The notes under the pieces: generated by a model | Told to the model about the DNA's origin: nothing | Databases searched by the model: none | What the model saw: only the letters and a program-made list of their open reading frames with translations | Source of the DNA: Urophycis tenuis | Lineage: Eukaryota; Chordata; Actinopteri; Gadiformes; Phycidae | Assembly: GCA_036785325.1 (NCBI GenBank) | Contig: JAXIVH010000015.1 | Coordinates: forward strand, 9,248,441 to 9,312,440 | Direction: 5' to 3' | Length of the DNA stretch: 64,000 bases | Position numbers and translations under genes: made by a program | Part shown: in pieces, positions 1 to 13,767 of the stretch | Layout of the letters: each line of letters starts with the position of its first letter | Numbering within the stretch: the first letter of the stretch is position 1

Positions 1-58
1 GATGAAGAAGCCGCCGACGCAGCAGCCCACCAGCAAGATGAACTTGGGCAACCAGAAC
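1..58 (-). CDS. serinc5: serinc5 internal exon, cut by window edge
   Basis: On the minus strand an acceptor (TTGCAG) at 59-60 opens an exon that reads FWLPKFILLVGCCVGGFFI, entering with one G that completes the Gly codon of the preceding exon (NG|FW). This fits the SERINC membrane segment that follows the conserved HNGFW motif. SERINC5 is a multi-pass membrane protein of the serine incorporator family; its human form restricts retroviral infectivity. The exon runs off the left edge, so its donor is not seen. The upstream partner exon is at 1647-1811. The paralogue choice rests mainly on that partner. Confidence 0.65.
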
Positions 59-200
59 CTGCAAGTCATTGAAAAGGTGGACGTTATGGACGGGGCGCGG
101 TGGGAGCAAGGGGAACGCTCCAACATCAACCGCCCAATCAAAAGGGGAGCCCTGGTGATGGAGGTGATGGCAGTGTGCCTCACTAAAGCGTTGTGGTTCT

Positions 201-705
201 GGTTATGGTTCTGCGTAGTATTTACGTAGTGATCACGCAATGGCCACGCAGTTGCTTGGACGCAGTCATGAGACCATGATGGTTCTGCGTGGGGTTTACG
301 TGTCGAAATGCAATTCAATGCCACACCGGTAGAGGGACCAGAATGACCATTCTGGTCATTGCATACGGATTACTAGCGAGTACAAAAAACATTTACAGAC
401 ATGAAGGCAAAAGTTATATATATATGTTGTCGCCAATCAGTCGAAGCATTTATCACACCGTGGCGGTGTTTATGAGTGGAAACCGGAAAAGCGGATCTCC
501 AGCGGATGTAGTTGGCAGACCAATCACAGCCAATGTCGCTGCGTTGGTGTTGCGTTGCCTCGACGCACGTCTAGGATTTTTGGTAGGTGCACGTCAAGCC
601 CTTGCGGTGGCCGCAAAGGGGGGTCCGCAAGGACGTAAAGGGTCCGTAAGCCCCCCAGCGTTGCGTCAACGCTGAACCATAACTTAAGCATAACTCAGCC
701 TTAAG
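201..705. mobile_element. DNA transposon copy 1, terminal TTATGGTTCTGCGTAG repeats
   Basis: The left end reads GGTTATGGTTCTGCGTAG and the reverse complement of the right end reads AGTTATGGTTCAGCGTTG. A second copy at 40036-42084 shares the left 240 bp and the right 120 bp, and is split by another transposon. No coding capacity is seen. It lies in the serinc5 intron between exons 1-58 and 1647-1811. The superfamily is not identified; the ends of the homology are approximate. Confidence 0.6.
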
Positions 706-1102
706 GTATGACGGCCGACTATAACGTGAACGTGGATTTAATGCAGTCTTTGTGTATTCAAGGAAACCCCTTTTTCCCCAGGGAACCGGGGGATGACGCA
801 TCAAAGGCCAATCATGGGCAAACCTCATGTTTACTCCCAAGTAATAAGACTTCACCGAGCCGGGCGACAGCGCATCGCAGATTTATTGTTCCGCATTCGA
901 AACCCGGCCACTTGACTTTCCTTTGGCCCCAGTGTTTATACACACACAATACACAGGGGCCACCGCACCGAGACCACAGCCACTGGCTGCCGGCTGGGCA
1001 GAAAGACATAACACAGCCCACCAACACAACCCTGATCTTTAGACGAGACGGTTCCTGTGGTGAGGAGTAGCACCAAGGACCTGTACACCTATACACGTCC
1101 AC

Positions 1103-1248
1103 GCACACACACACACAGACACACACACACACACACACACACAGACACACACACACAGACAGACACACACACACACAGACACACACACACACAGACAGAC
1201 ACACACAGACACACACACAGACAGACACACACACACACACAGACACAG

Positions 1249-1280
<32 letters not shown>

Positions 1281-1316
1281 AGACAGACACACACAGACAC
1301 ACACACAGACAGACAT

Positions 1317-1364
<48 letters not shown>

Positions 1365-1455
1365 ACACAGACACAAACACACACACACAGACAGACACAC
1401 ACACACACAAACACACACAGACACACACAGACACACACACAAACACACACACGAT
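1103..1455. repeat. Imperfect (CA)n/(CAGA)n microsatellite
   Basis: About 350 bp of CA runs broken by CAGA and CAAA units, in the serinc5 intron. All long open frames here are low-complexity and not genes. Confidence 0.95.
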
Positions 1456-1646
1456 AGAGTCTGCCATAGGAACAGAGGGGCATCACAAGTCAATTTGTCC
1501 ATTATCTTTGGGACAAATTCTGAAAACATCGACGACTACATACAAAAAGATTTTGGATCTATTGCAATTTGACCCAGAAACGCGAACCAATCAACCCCCA
1601 TGTGCTGGCTGGCATTGGGGAGCACGGGGGGCGGGGGTCCACTTAC

Positions 1647-1811
1647 CCGTTGTGGATGGCGGCCGGCAGCCCAGGCTGTTGTTGAGCCGCAGCGTGAGGA
1701 GGAAGAAGAAGAAGAAGAAGCAGGCCATGCCGAAGCACACCTTGTACACGGCCGAGTAGCCCACCAGGAGCTTGCACTTCTCACCGGCGCCCCAGCTTCT
1801 CACACATGTCA
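1647..1811 (-). CDS. serinc5: serinc5 internal exon with two frame disruptions
   Basis: On the minus strand the acceptor CTACAG is at 1812-1817 and the donor GTAAGT at 1641-1646. The middle of the exon reads KCKLLVGYSAVYKVCFGMAC, then a phenylalanine run, then LLTLRLNNSLGCR. This matches the SERINC5 transmembrane region, whose human form has VGYSAVYRVCFGMACFF and LLTLKINNS. The start (DMCEKLG) is one base out of frame with the middle, next to a GGGG run. The end (PPSTTG as read) becomes AAIHNG, the family motif, only in another frame. Thus there is one apparent +1 and one -1 change within 165 bp. They cancel, so sequencing errors in GC-rich runs are as likely as a real pseudogene. Earlier exons (N-terminus) were not found up to figla; one may lie in the N gap. 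Confidence 0.75.
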
Positions 1812-1845
1812 CTGTAGAAGGGGAGCTGACGCACGCACATGCACA

Positions 1846-1847
<2 letters not shown>

Positions 1848-1885
<38 letters not shown>

Positions 1886-2072
1886 ATAATGAGCGACATG
1901 TTGAACAAGGGGGGGGGTCAACGCAGAGCATCACGCCTCCAGAAAGGAGCTGGAGGAGGAGGAGGAGGAGGAGGAGGAGGAGAACCGGCAGTGGCCGCGT
2001 AGCCCCCCCTCTTTCAGCCATCGTGCTCTGAGCTTGTACACGCGTGTGTGTATGCGGTGCGTGTGTAACACA

Positions 2073-2106
<34 letters not shown>

Positions 2107-2130
2107 CACAAACACGCACACATGCGTGTG
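1848..2130. repeat. CA, GGA and CA microsatellite cluster
   Basis: (CA)n at about 1848-1880, (GGA)n at about 1953-1982 and (CA)n at about 2070-2105 follow each other within 300 bp, with a G run at 1909-1917 and another at 2228-2249. Confidence 0.9.
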
Positions 2131-2344
2131 TGTGTTTGTGCGTGCATGCGGACAGAAAGCGTGGGGTGCATAATGAGCTGACTTTTTCTTTTCACAGAGT
2201 CACAGTCACAGAGTACAGAGTTAAAGGGTGGGGGGGGGGGGGGGGGGGGAGAGGGGCCCGCGATGGAGAATACTAGCATGGAAGGAGAGAAAGGGAGCAG
2301 AATGGAGGTAAAGAGGGCCGGCCCGGGGATCAGAGTACGGGGCG

Positions 2345-2404
2345 TGAAGGTGGGAGGGAGGGAGAGAGGGAGAGAGGGAGAGAGGGAGAGAGGGAGAGAG
2401 GGAG

Positions 2405-2448
<44 letters not shown>

Positions 2449-2600
2449 CTAACGCAGGTCCCATCTCAGAGCCAGGACTGCCGGACGGCCCGCGGCGCCT
2501 CGGCCTGGCAACATGGGACGTCAACTTGGAGGGCATTAAAAGGGCTTCTGTAAACAAGGGCCAGCTCTCTCTCTCTCTCTCTCTCTCTCTCCCCTCTCCC
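2345..2600. repeat. (GGGAGA)n/(GA)n and (CT)n tracts
   Basis: GGGAGA units pass into a pure GA run ending at about 2448. A CT run follows at about 2568-2592. Purine and pyrimidine tracts in opposite orientation are about 120 bp apart. Confidence 0.9.
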
Positions 2601-3505
2601 TCCCTCGCTCGCTCTACCGGAGCACGCAGCTGGGGGGGGGGGGGGCGGCTCTTTCCGCCAGCAGGGGGCCTCAGTCACCGGGGCGGGGGGGGGGGGAAGT
2701 GTGTTGTGGTGGGAGCCTATAGGAAAATGATGAGATGGAGAGCAACCGAAAGTTCCCCTCACATGCATGAAATGATGAGCACTCCTTATAAGTGAGTGCC
2801 AGGTCTGTTTTTTTTTTTCCCCATTGCCGACGTTACATTTCCACTGTCGAGACGGTAGAACCCGAGGCCAAGACAGGGCCAGCGGGTCCCTAGAGGGTGG
2901 AAGACATCTCGGGGTGTGTGTGTGTTTAGTGGAGAGAGAGAGAGAGACTATGGAACGGCTGGCTCTGGGCTGGGGCTGAGGGGGTTGCCGGTGGATAGGT
3001 TTTTGTCTCGGGGAACATTAACATGTCCATGGCGGCGGGCTGGTATGAGAGGCACAGGGGTGAGGCCGTGTCAGCCTGCTGTAAATCTACGGACAAAAAG
3101 GGACTCTCATCAACACAATGGCTGCTCTTTTCACCGCCCCACTGTGCTTGCTCTGCCACTGACACTGTGTGTGCGTCTGCGTGTGTGTGTGCGTGTGTGT
3201 GTTTGCGCGGGGCTATCAAAGGCCATTTTGTGCATTGCCGGGTCTTTTAACTGGGCTGCTAGCTCTCACGCGGAGCTCCATGGAGCACTCTCTCTCTCTA
3301 TCTCTCTATCTCTCTCTCTCTCTATCTCTCTGCCACTGTAGACACTGGCAGGGCCCGGGCTCTGCCAGTGTCTACAGTGTCTAGAGAGGGCGATCGCAGG
3401 GCGGCTGAAGGGAGATTGACGCGGGGAAAGAAAACATCCCTGCTCTGAGGCCGAGCGGAGGAAGCTGCCGTGACATTGCCGTGGCAACGCGGCCCGGCAG
3501 CATGC

Positions 3506-3554
<49 letters not shown>

Positions 3555-5544
3555 CTTCTCGCGGAGGTGAGCTCCGTTTGCTTTAGCATGCTGCTAAAGC
3601 AAATGCTGTGCGGGGGGGGGAGGGCGATGTGGACGGACAGGAACGCGGTTGTTTGTGTATGGGGGGGGGGGGGGGAGGGGGGGAGAGATGGAATAAAGGC
3701 ACGACAGCGATCGTGTCAAACGCCATGACAACAGCGTGACTCACGCAGAGCCCCGGCGCCCAATCAGAAGACATCTCTGTTCCGACGCCCCCCCCCCCCC
3801 CCGCCCTCCCCCCCTCTGAAACGATGGCATTCCCCCCGCAGAGACTCTCACACACGGGATCCCCCCGCAACGCTACGACAACGCCGCCGCTACAGGAGAG
3901 CGCCGTGTTACATCACAATCCCACAGTACACAATGGGCAGGAGGATCAAAGACACCAGGGGTCCCGGACAAACTGGGACCGAGGCTGAGGGGGAGAGAGG
4001 GGGGGGGAGAGGAGGGGGGAAGTCCGCCCACAAATCACTGTGTCATTTCAAAAGCCCAGCTGTAAGTCAGGCTGTCGGCCCGGGCGGCCGGCCTCCTCGA
4101 AGCGAAGCTTCAACAACACATGGTCATTGAGTCCTTGCTCTTTCTATCCATCGACCACCGTCACACACGCTGACACACGGTACAGCCTGTATTTCACATG
4201 ATTTTTCACGAGTGCTTAAAAACAGCAAGGCAATGCACCGCCGCGTGCTCTCGTTCACCTCACGTAATCCCTGGTCGACGGGCTAAGCCCTCGCAGTGTT
4301 GTGTGACTGACATCGGTGTGCAGATTCAGAGAGCACAGGCACTCGAGGCTTACATCAGGGCACTACCGTCTGGATGATGTGGTCACTGATGTGACGTGAG
4401 TTGGGGTCAGATTGGGGGGGATAAGAGGGACAGTGAGACACCAGATGGTCTGAAGGAGTCATTAGGGGGGGGTATTGGGGGGCTATGGTGGGTTAGGTTT
4501 ACCACCAGAGCTTCAGAGTCAATTCCCCTCACAAAGAGCCGTGCAATAGCAGTGTGTACGCTCTGCTGCTGCTCCCACATCATCTGCAGCACTCTGGATA
4601 CGATACACGCACCTCAGGGGGAGTACGCAAGACCACCGGGAATACTGCGTACAATTACACTCAACGCTGGTAATCCTGACGACTAGACCTCATGGTTGCC
4701 ACATAATCATAGCAGGGGCGTCTTTATTACTGGGCCCGCGCCCAGTTAACCATGGAGGTTTACTGTATGGAGCCCACAGCTTCTCCCCTTGAGAAACGAA
4801 AGGTTGAGTCAAATCTCAAGTCAGACTCCAGGCTTCCCGCGAGGCAGGAAACAGAATGTTTTTTTTTCCTTCTCTTTCATCAACATCTATTGCTTCTAAT
4901 TTACCACCATTTTGTGTGTGAGTGGGTGGATGTATGCACGTGCCTGTGTGTGTTTGTGTGTGTGTTAATCGTCTTCTTCCTTCCCATTCCCATTTCCATG
5001 GGGTAGAACATGATCCGCTGGAAACTGAGAACTCTCCCCCACCCACTGAAAAAGCCCCACCCTGTCTACTCTCTTGTGGGGGGGGGCACACCGGCCTGTT
5101 GGGGAAGTCTCGTCTGCATGCCAACGCTCGGACCCTAACTCCCACTCAGCCCCATCCCAAAGTGTTATTTTGGTTCACGTCGAAAAAAACGACAGGTCCG
5201 GGCATGTCTGGCCATGGACTCTGAGCCCGCCGCTCGCTAGCCCTGGAACACGACGTCAATGTTTGTTTGTGTGTGTGTGTGTGTGTGTGTGTACAAGCGC
5301 GTGAGACATGTGCATGCTTATAACATGTACCCCGTGTGTGTCACATTTGTGTGTGCATATGCTATGTACCCAAGCATGGTGTGTGTGTGTGTGGCGTGCA
5401 TGCCTGCATGGTGTGTGCGCACGTGTGTCACATTTGTGTGTGCATATGCTATGTACCCTGGTAGCATGGTGTGTGTGTGTGTGTATGCGCGTGCGTGTGT
5501 GAGACATATGTGCGTGCTTATAACATGTACCCGTGTGTGTTGTA
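2600..5544. other. Gene-poor serinc5 intron or flank
   Basis: No exon was recognised. The stretch holds G/C homopolymers (2631-2644, 3661-3676, 3787-3802), a (CT)n run at 3289-3330, a short near-palindrome around 3333-3382 (CACTGTAGACACTGGCAG and its inverse), a (GT)n run at 3507-3553, and irregular GT-rich repeats at 5263-5544. Confidence 0.6.
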
Positions 5545-5744
5545 NNNNNNNNNNNNNNNNNNNNNNNNNNNNNNNNNNNNNNNNNNNNNNNNNNNNNNNN
5601 NNNNNNNNNNNNNNNNNNNNNNNNNNNNNNNNNNNNNNNNNNNNNNNNNNNNNNNNNNNNNNNNNNNNNNNNNNNNNNNNNNNNNNNNNNNNNNNNNNNN
5701 NNNNNNNNNNNNNNNNNNNNNNNNNNNNNNNNNNNNNNNNNNNN
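5545..5744. other. Assembly gap (200 N)
   Basis: Two hundred consecutive N between a GT-rich and a GA-rich repeat. The round number suggests a placeholder gap rather than a measured distance. Confidence 0.99.
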
Positions 5745-6740
5745 GAGAGAGAGAGAGAGAGAGAGAGAGAAGAGACCCCAGCTGCAGAGAGGCAGCAGAT
5801 GGAGAGTGTGACTCTCTAGGGAGAGTCATAATGACAGGTGGAGGCGAGTGGAGGGGGGGGGGGGGGGGGGGGGGGGTTGGTATCTCACTATTGACCCCAC
5901 CCACTCTACCACCACCCACCCCTCCCCTCCTGGGCCCCGCTGGCCGGGGCCAGCCGCGCCATCAACACCGTGTCCCCTCCGCCTCTCCTAGGAGACCAGG
6001 AAGAAAGAGGATCTCTCATCCTGCTGGCTCTGGCTCCCGCCTCTTCCCTGGGCTCCCGGCCTCACTTAAAGAGACAGGCGACCAAACGGCCTGGGATTAC
6101 AGCCCCCAATGCTAACCAGCAGGCTAATCCTTGCGTTTACACTTCCATTCGTGGTTCATTCATACGCTATACATTACACTTCTGCATTAGCAGTGCTTTT
6201 ATTTATTCATTATATATTATTTGCTTTTTTCTTTCACAGGGACATGTTCACAAGGGATCTATTACACCAGGTGGGAGTTGGCAACACCACACGCCAGTAT
6301 ATAGGTGCTGTGAATGTACAGTCAGTACAGTACCAAGAGTACAGTCAGGAAAATATCCCCCGTAAGGCACATTGACATAAAATGTATTTAGAGGTCAAAT
6401 GACCCAATGGATATGGAGGGTACATCCCTGGTTATCACTTTACAAGTTAAATCTGTGGACAAGGTGAGGAGGACTATTCCACAGTGTAGTTTGTTCTAAA
6501 CGGCGGTTGGCTATTTCTTTGGTTGGTTGGTTCATTGACTTCATTGAACTGAAATGGACACGTCTGTTAGAACGCAGACATATACATTCCAGTCACCACT
6601 CTGAATCCCCAAAGCATATTGAAATACAAAAACACTAAATAAAGAATATGCTTAATATCAAACCGAAAACACCCCTCATCCCAAGTCATCAATCACTTCT
6701 TTTTGTTTGTGTAGTGGTTCCAGGAAGTACATGGACGGAC

Positions 6741-6777
<37 letters not shown>

Positions 6778-6929
6778 TGTGCTTGGACTCCCATCGGGAC
6801 ATTCTGACGGGGCGCGTGCATTTCAATATACAGTAAACTGAGGAAGATTATCCCCCTCCCTGTGCATGACTGTATCGATCGCAGTAAATGCACCCACTCC
6901 TGTTTCAGCCCCCTTTCCTGTGTCTGAGA

Positions 6930-6930
<1 letters not shown>
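5745..6930. other. No recognisable gene; short repeats
   Basis: (GA)n at 5745-5771, a G run at about 5853-5876 and (CA)n at about 6744-6774. Nothing else was recognised on either strand. Confidence 0.5.
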
Positions 6931-9355
<2,425 letters not shown>

Positions 9356-9359
9356 ATTT

Positions 9360-9995
9360 TACATGAAATAGGGCGCTCATAAATGTATATCAACTCCACC
9401 AGCACCAGCAAGCACAGCACCACAAGATACAATTTTATCAAACAATTGTATTATACAACGTCGCAGACATTGTTTCGAGCACCAATCGAGAATAGCAATT
9501 GAGTGAATGTGTTTGAGATTGAGTGAGTGCATGTACAGTCAATTTAGTTATGAACAGTTTTGGGTTGAAACATGATGCTGCAATTATAAATAGGTTTTTC
9601 CATTATGCAAATCAGGCAAATTTGAGAAATAAACAAGCCATCTAGATGGAGCACATTTTATTTAAGGGGCATCCAGGGAGTTTATAAAATAAATAAATTC
9701 CTAAATAGCTGAACAAAATGCAATATGAAACTCAAATCAAATAATGCAAATTAAATTATACCGTCTTCTGGAAAGCCCTTTCCTGGAAGCAGCATGCACC
9801 TAAAGAAAATCAAGATTGAGGATGTCTAGATGTTATAACAACACTTAGCCTGTTATGTATTGTGTAGTAATAAATTCAACTGCATCATTAGCTTTCATAA
9901 AGGCTGTGTGAGTGAGTGTGACTATGCATGTGTGTGTGTGTGTGTTTAGAGTGAGTGAGCATGTGTAATTAGGTTTCAAGAGAAACATGATGCTT
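9360..9995. repeat. Direct repeat, unit 1
   Basis: Shares long blocks, in the same order, with 10960-11545: TCAAACAATTGTATTATA, TGCAAATCAGGCAAATT, GCCCTTTCCTGGAAGCAGCA, and GAGGATGTCTAGATGTTATA. The copies differ by many small indels, so the duplication is not recent. No coding frame is shared. Confidence 0.8.
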
Positions 9996-10959
9996 TGATT
10001 TTGAATAACATCAGTTTGTGTGAATTTCATCAGCGAATGTTCTTGTGTGACGTGTGGTTGGATGAACCCTAATGTGGCATTTACTGGAGATGACAAGCCA
10101 AAACCTTCACCATACAGGAAACCATTACACATTACCATCAAACACAGCCCACAGGGTGTCCATCTCATGTAGTGAGTGTCTCAACCCCATTTAATAGCTC
10201 AATGTTGTTATGATCACTTTGCAATATCCATTGTGATGACTCAAGCAATCCACTGCAACAGGAAGTTAATCATGCCAGTACCCACCTGTGAAAGCTACTT
10301 CTGGCTCGGGACCCACCAAATCAATTAGGTCAAAAAGTGAGATAGGCCTAATGAACCTTTAGTCTTCGAACATCACACAATTAAATGCAAATTAAACAGG
10401 AGACGCAACATTTTTTCACAACTGTATCCATGCCTCATATAATACTTAAAAATAAAAGCAAGGGTTCTCAAACTTTTGAGAACCACAACACCAAAAGATT
10501 GATATTGGTACTTGCAACCCCTTGTTTAGCTTTCAAAATAGGTTTGCTGTCTGATCTTCATATCAGAATAATGATAATTCATTGTCTTTTGAGCATGGTT
10601 TGGCTATTAGGCTTGGGATCAATAAAGTATAGCTATCCATCTATCTACCCGTAGCCAGGGCTTTGATCTTGTATCCCACTTGCAAGATGCAGGCCTTGTT
10701 TTGATTTTTCTTCTGATGGTTTTGTGATGAATACCATGCAATTGTTGAAGATACTTTTTTTGCAGTGTATGTTTATTTTTGCTCCAGATATTCAGAAATA
10801 ATCTTGCAACCCTCAAATAATTACACCCAATAAGGACCCCATGTTGAGAACCCCTGCTTCTAGACTAGTACCCTTTAGAACCATGTGGTGGCACCATTTG
10901 TCAAATTTCTAAGATCAATCTGTGCTACTATTATGGTCTTGATCTATAGTGTTCATTTT
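9996..10959. other. Spacer between direct repeats, with a LINE 3' tail
   Basis: AT-rich spacer. At 10605-10650 GGGATCAATAAAGTATAG followed by ATCTATC units looks like the 3' tail of an L2/Rex1-like LINE in plus orientation. Confidence 0.5.
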
Positions 10960-11083
10960 TCATGCAATGGGGCGTTAATTGTATAACAAGCCCAACAGCA
11001 CCAGCAAGCAAAGCAAAAGATAGAAGAAAAGAAAAGATAGCAAAGATAAAATCTCATCAAACAATTGTATTATATAAAATACC

Positions 11084-11121
<38 letters not shown>

Positions 11122-11545
11122 AATATTAAATTATATGCAAATCAGGCAAATTGTATGAGAAATAAACAAGCCATCAAGACGGTGCACATTTTATTTTAGG
11201 GGCATCCAGGGATACAGTTTCTAAAATAAATACATTCATAAATAGCCGAACAAAATGCATAAAATATGAAACTAAAATCAAACAACAAAATAAATTATCC
11301 CATCGTCTTTTGGAAAGCCCTTTCCTGGAAGCAGCATGCCCCTAAATAAATCAAGGTTGAGGATGTCTAGATGTTATAACAACGCTTAGCCTGGTATGTA
11401 TTGTGTAGAATCATTAGCTTTCATAAGGCTGTGTGTGAGTGAGTGTGACTATGCATGCATGCGCGCGCATGCGTGCGTGCGTGTTTTAGAGTGAGGGAGC
11501 ATGTGTAATTAGGTTTTAGGACAACCATGATGCTTTGAAGATAAT
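10960..11545. repeat. Direct repeat, unit 2
   Basis: Second copy of the segment at 9360-9995. It carries a (CT)n run at 11092-11118 and a GCATGCGCGC tract at 11455-11485 where unit 1 has (GT)n. Confidence 0.8.
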
Positions 11546-11590
11546 AAGACATAAATAGAGGTAAATATTGTAAACATAAACTCACTTGAT

Positions 11591-11650
11591 AGGTGTTCTG
11601 ACAAACCCTTTCTTGACGAAGGCAATTAGCTCACTGGTGAATTCTGTGGA
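11591..11650 (-). CDS. Possible unassigned exon
   Basis: On the minus strand a CTCCACAG acceptor and a GTGAGT donor bound an open frame that would read EFTSELIAFVKKGFVRTPIK. I do not recognise the family, and no neighbouring exon with a matching phase was found between 7 kb and figla. It could be one exon of an unknown minus-strand gene, or chance. Confidence 0.25.
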
Positions 11651-12459
11651 GTAAAAGTAAACATAATTACCAATTAACCCACACCTGAAAGGCTGCATTG
11701 CAGTCAACATTCCAGGTCACATGCATAGAACTCCCACAACACACTTCACTAGCTCGCTAGCTTATCACAAGGTCCCCCTAGCCTTGTGGAAGACCTCAGT
11801 CAAGTGCAATTAGTGCACATGTAGAGCGCATAAGGGTAGCCGTGTAGGTAGGTACGCAGACAGGTAAGCCATCCAATGGGCTCATTCGGGCCAAATGAAA
11901 TGATCGCACAGGTTTATAAAACAGGCTTGTGACAGCCACAGATCAGTTTTTTTCCTTTTCAGTTGGTGTATTGATTGCAAAAGTAAAGAAAAGTTCAACA
12001 AATGATAAAAAAAAAATTGTTCAAAGCCAAAATTGCCTACCATGGCTTCAATGTTCAGACAGGCCAGACAGAAAATACCATCCCAAACGGCAGGCATCAC
12101 ACAGCTGGAGGTGGACCGGTGAACTCCCTGGTCTGTCCTATTATTTCCCATTGTTGGCCTACTCACAGGAGCCTTCATCACAATGTATTCTTACATGCAC
12201 TACCGCTCTCTGCCTTCTGCTAGTGGTGTCACCAGACTGTGGGGACTTCCAACACTGTACCGTGGTATCCAGGGTGCTTTGATATGCACATATTTTCACC
12301 TCACAGGTTTAGTTTTTTTACACATTGTGAATTCTCTGTGGAATTGCACATCTCTGAGGGCAATCCCATATGCAGCACTCATGATTAATCCAGCTCCAGA
12401 TGGTTGGACTTTAGAATTCATCAAATCACCTAAAGAGGTCCGAAATGTCCTGTTGATTA

Positions 12460-12520
12460 TTGACACTGGTTCATCTTGAATTTCCCCAGGGGATCAATAA
12501 CGTAAGTATCCATCTAGCTA
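12460..12520 (+). repeat. LINE 3' tail fragment
   Basis: CCCCAGGGGATCAATAACGT followed by ATCCATCTAGCTAT has the form of an L2/Rex1-like LINE 3' end (GGGATCAATAAAGT plus a tetranucleotide tail). The rest of 11650-13550 shows nothing recognisable. Confidence 0.55.
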
Positions 12521-13554
12521 TATGTCAAATATGGGTGGAATGTCCTTGCATAAGAAATAGGGAACTCATTCAGGCCTACAATCTCTTCTACAAGAATAAT
12601 CCAATCAGGAGGCCATATAATAGAGGAAGCAGCCTCTTTTCCAAGCGTGATCATTTTATTTTTGATTTCACAAAGCAGCCTTACAGAGCGGTCTCTGTTG
12701 ATTGCCGATTGCCAATTGTAGCATTTTCATGACGAATGAATGAATGACATTCCACGGCTGATTGCCTATTGTTTGGTGTACTCATGCAAGGATTTTCGCG
12801 ATAAAAAACAATGCCTGTGTTGATAGTTACAGGATTTGATTAGAAAGTCAATGACCATGTGGTTTGAAATACAAATCCAACACTCCAGAAATGCCATTAG
12901 AAGCAATTTACAATGATACAAAACAATAATCTCACAGTACACTTGGAATGCCTTTTAACCAAGAAGGAGAGCACATTTGTAAATTTTTGTGGCAAGGTTC
13001 AGCATCACAGGTTTCCAACTGCTGGCCCATCTCATCTCAACACCTCGCGCAAATATTCAAGTACACCGCATGTTCTGTCGCCAATCAAAGCCTCGGATGG
13101 GTTGTGTGGATGTAAACCAAGTCATTATAACCATCTGTAGGGCCTCAATGTAGCATGGGGAGTTCAAAAGTACACAGGGAGTGCAAAAGCACACATGGTA
13201 TCAAAAGGATGACACACCGATTTGAAAAACATGTTGATGCATTTCTGTGTTACAGAAATTCATTCATAATGAGGCAAAAGAAAATGTATCAGACCCAAGT
13301 TAAACTATAGAATAGTATATTCAAAGATCTAATATTCACATTCAATATTTTGTTCTCTGGCAGACACAAGGAGTGGACATGTGGATGGACACTCTTTACC
13401 ATGGGCCGCTCGGGGGTTTGCGTCTGTGAACCAAATGCTACTTTTTAACTATACTGTGCGTCAATGTTTTACATAAAACATGCCGTTACACTAGAAGCGC
13501 CCCGAGAGGCTTAACGCTCTCTTGGGCCCTTCACTGGCCCCATAAAAGGGGCCC

Positions 13555-13767
13555 CTACCCTTCTACTGTGCATCTGGGTGGTGCATCTTGTGATGTCCCT
13601 GGAGGGCAGAGAGTTACCATAGGCTGCTCGGGTGCCATGTGGATGATGAACTGGTACGTGGGCACCACACAGTGTTGCAGCACCAGTCCGTTCGGCTCGC
13701 AGTCCTCTCCTCCGAAGTCGCCGAGCGGCACGGTCAGTGTGAATCCCTCAGTCATGCTCTCCAGTAA
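13555..13767 (-). CDS. figla: figla exon 4, with stop
   Basis: 70 codons plus TAG. The acceptor follows a C-rich tract (CCGGCAG). Includes LTVPLGDFGGEDCE and QHCVVPTYQFIIH. No polyadenylation signal was pinned down just downstream. Confidence 0.85.
   Translation of the reverse strand, partial: LLESMTEGFTLTVPLGDFGGEDCEPNGLVLQHCVVPTYQFIIHMAPEQPMVTLCPPGTSQDAPPRCTVEG

Noticed and set aside
812..1486. Long open frames (Cys-Val, Thr-His repeats) on both strands
   Set aside because: They are translations of the (CA)n/(CAGA)n microsatellite. Every strand and frame is open for the same reason.
2949..3240. Possible exon in GC-rich sequence
   Set aside because: No splice-bounded frame resembles a known protein, and codon pattern is not convincing.
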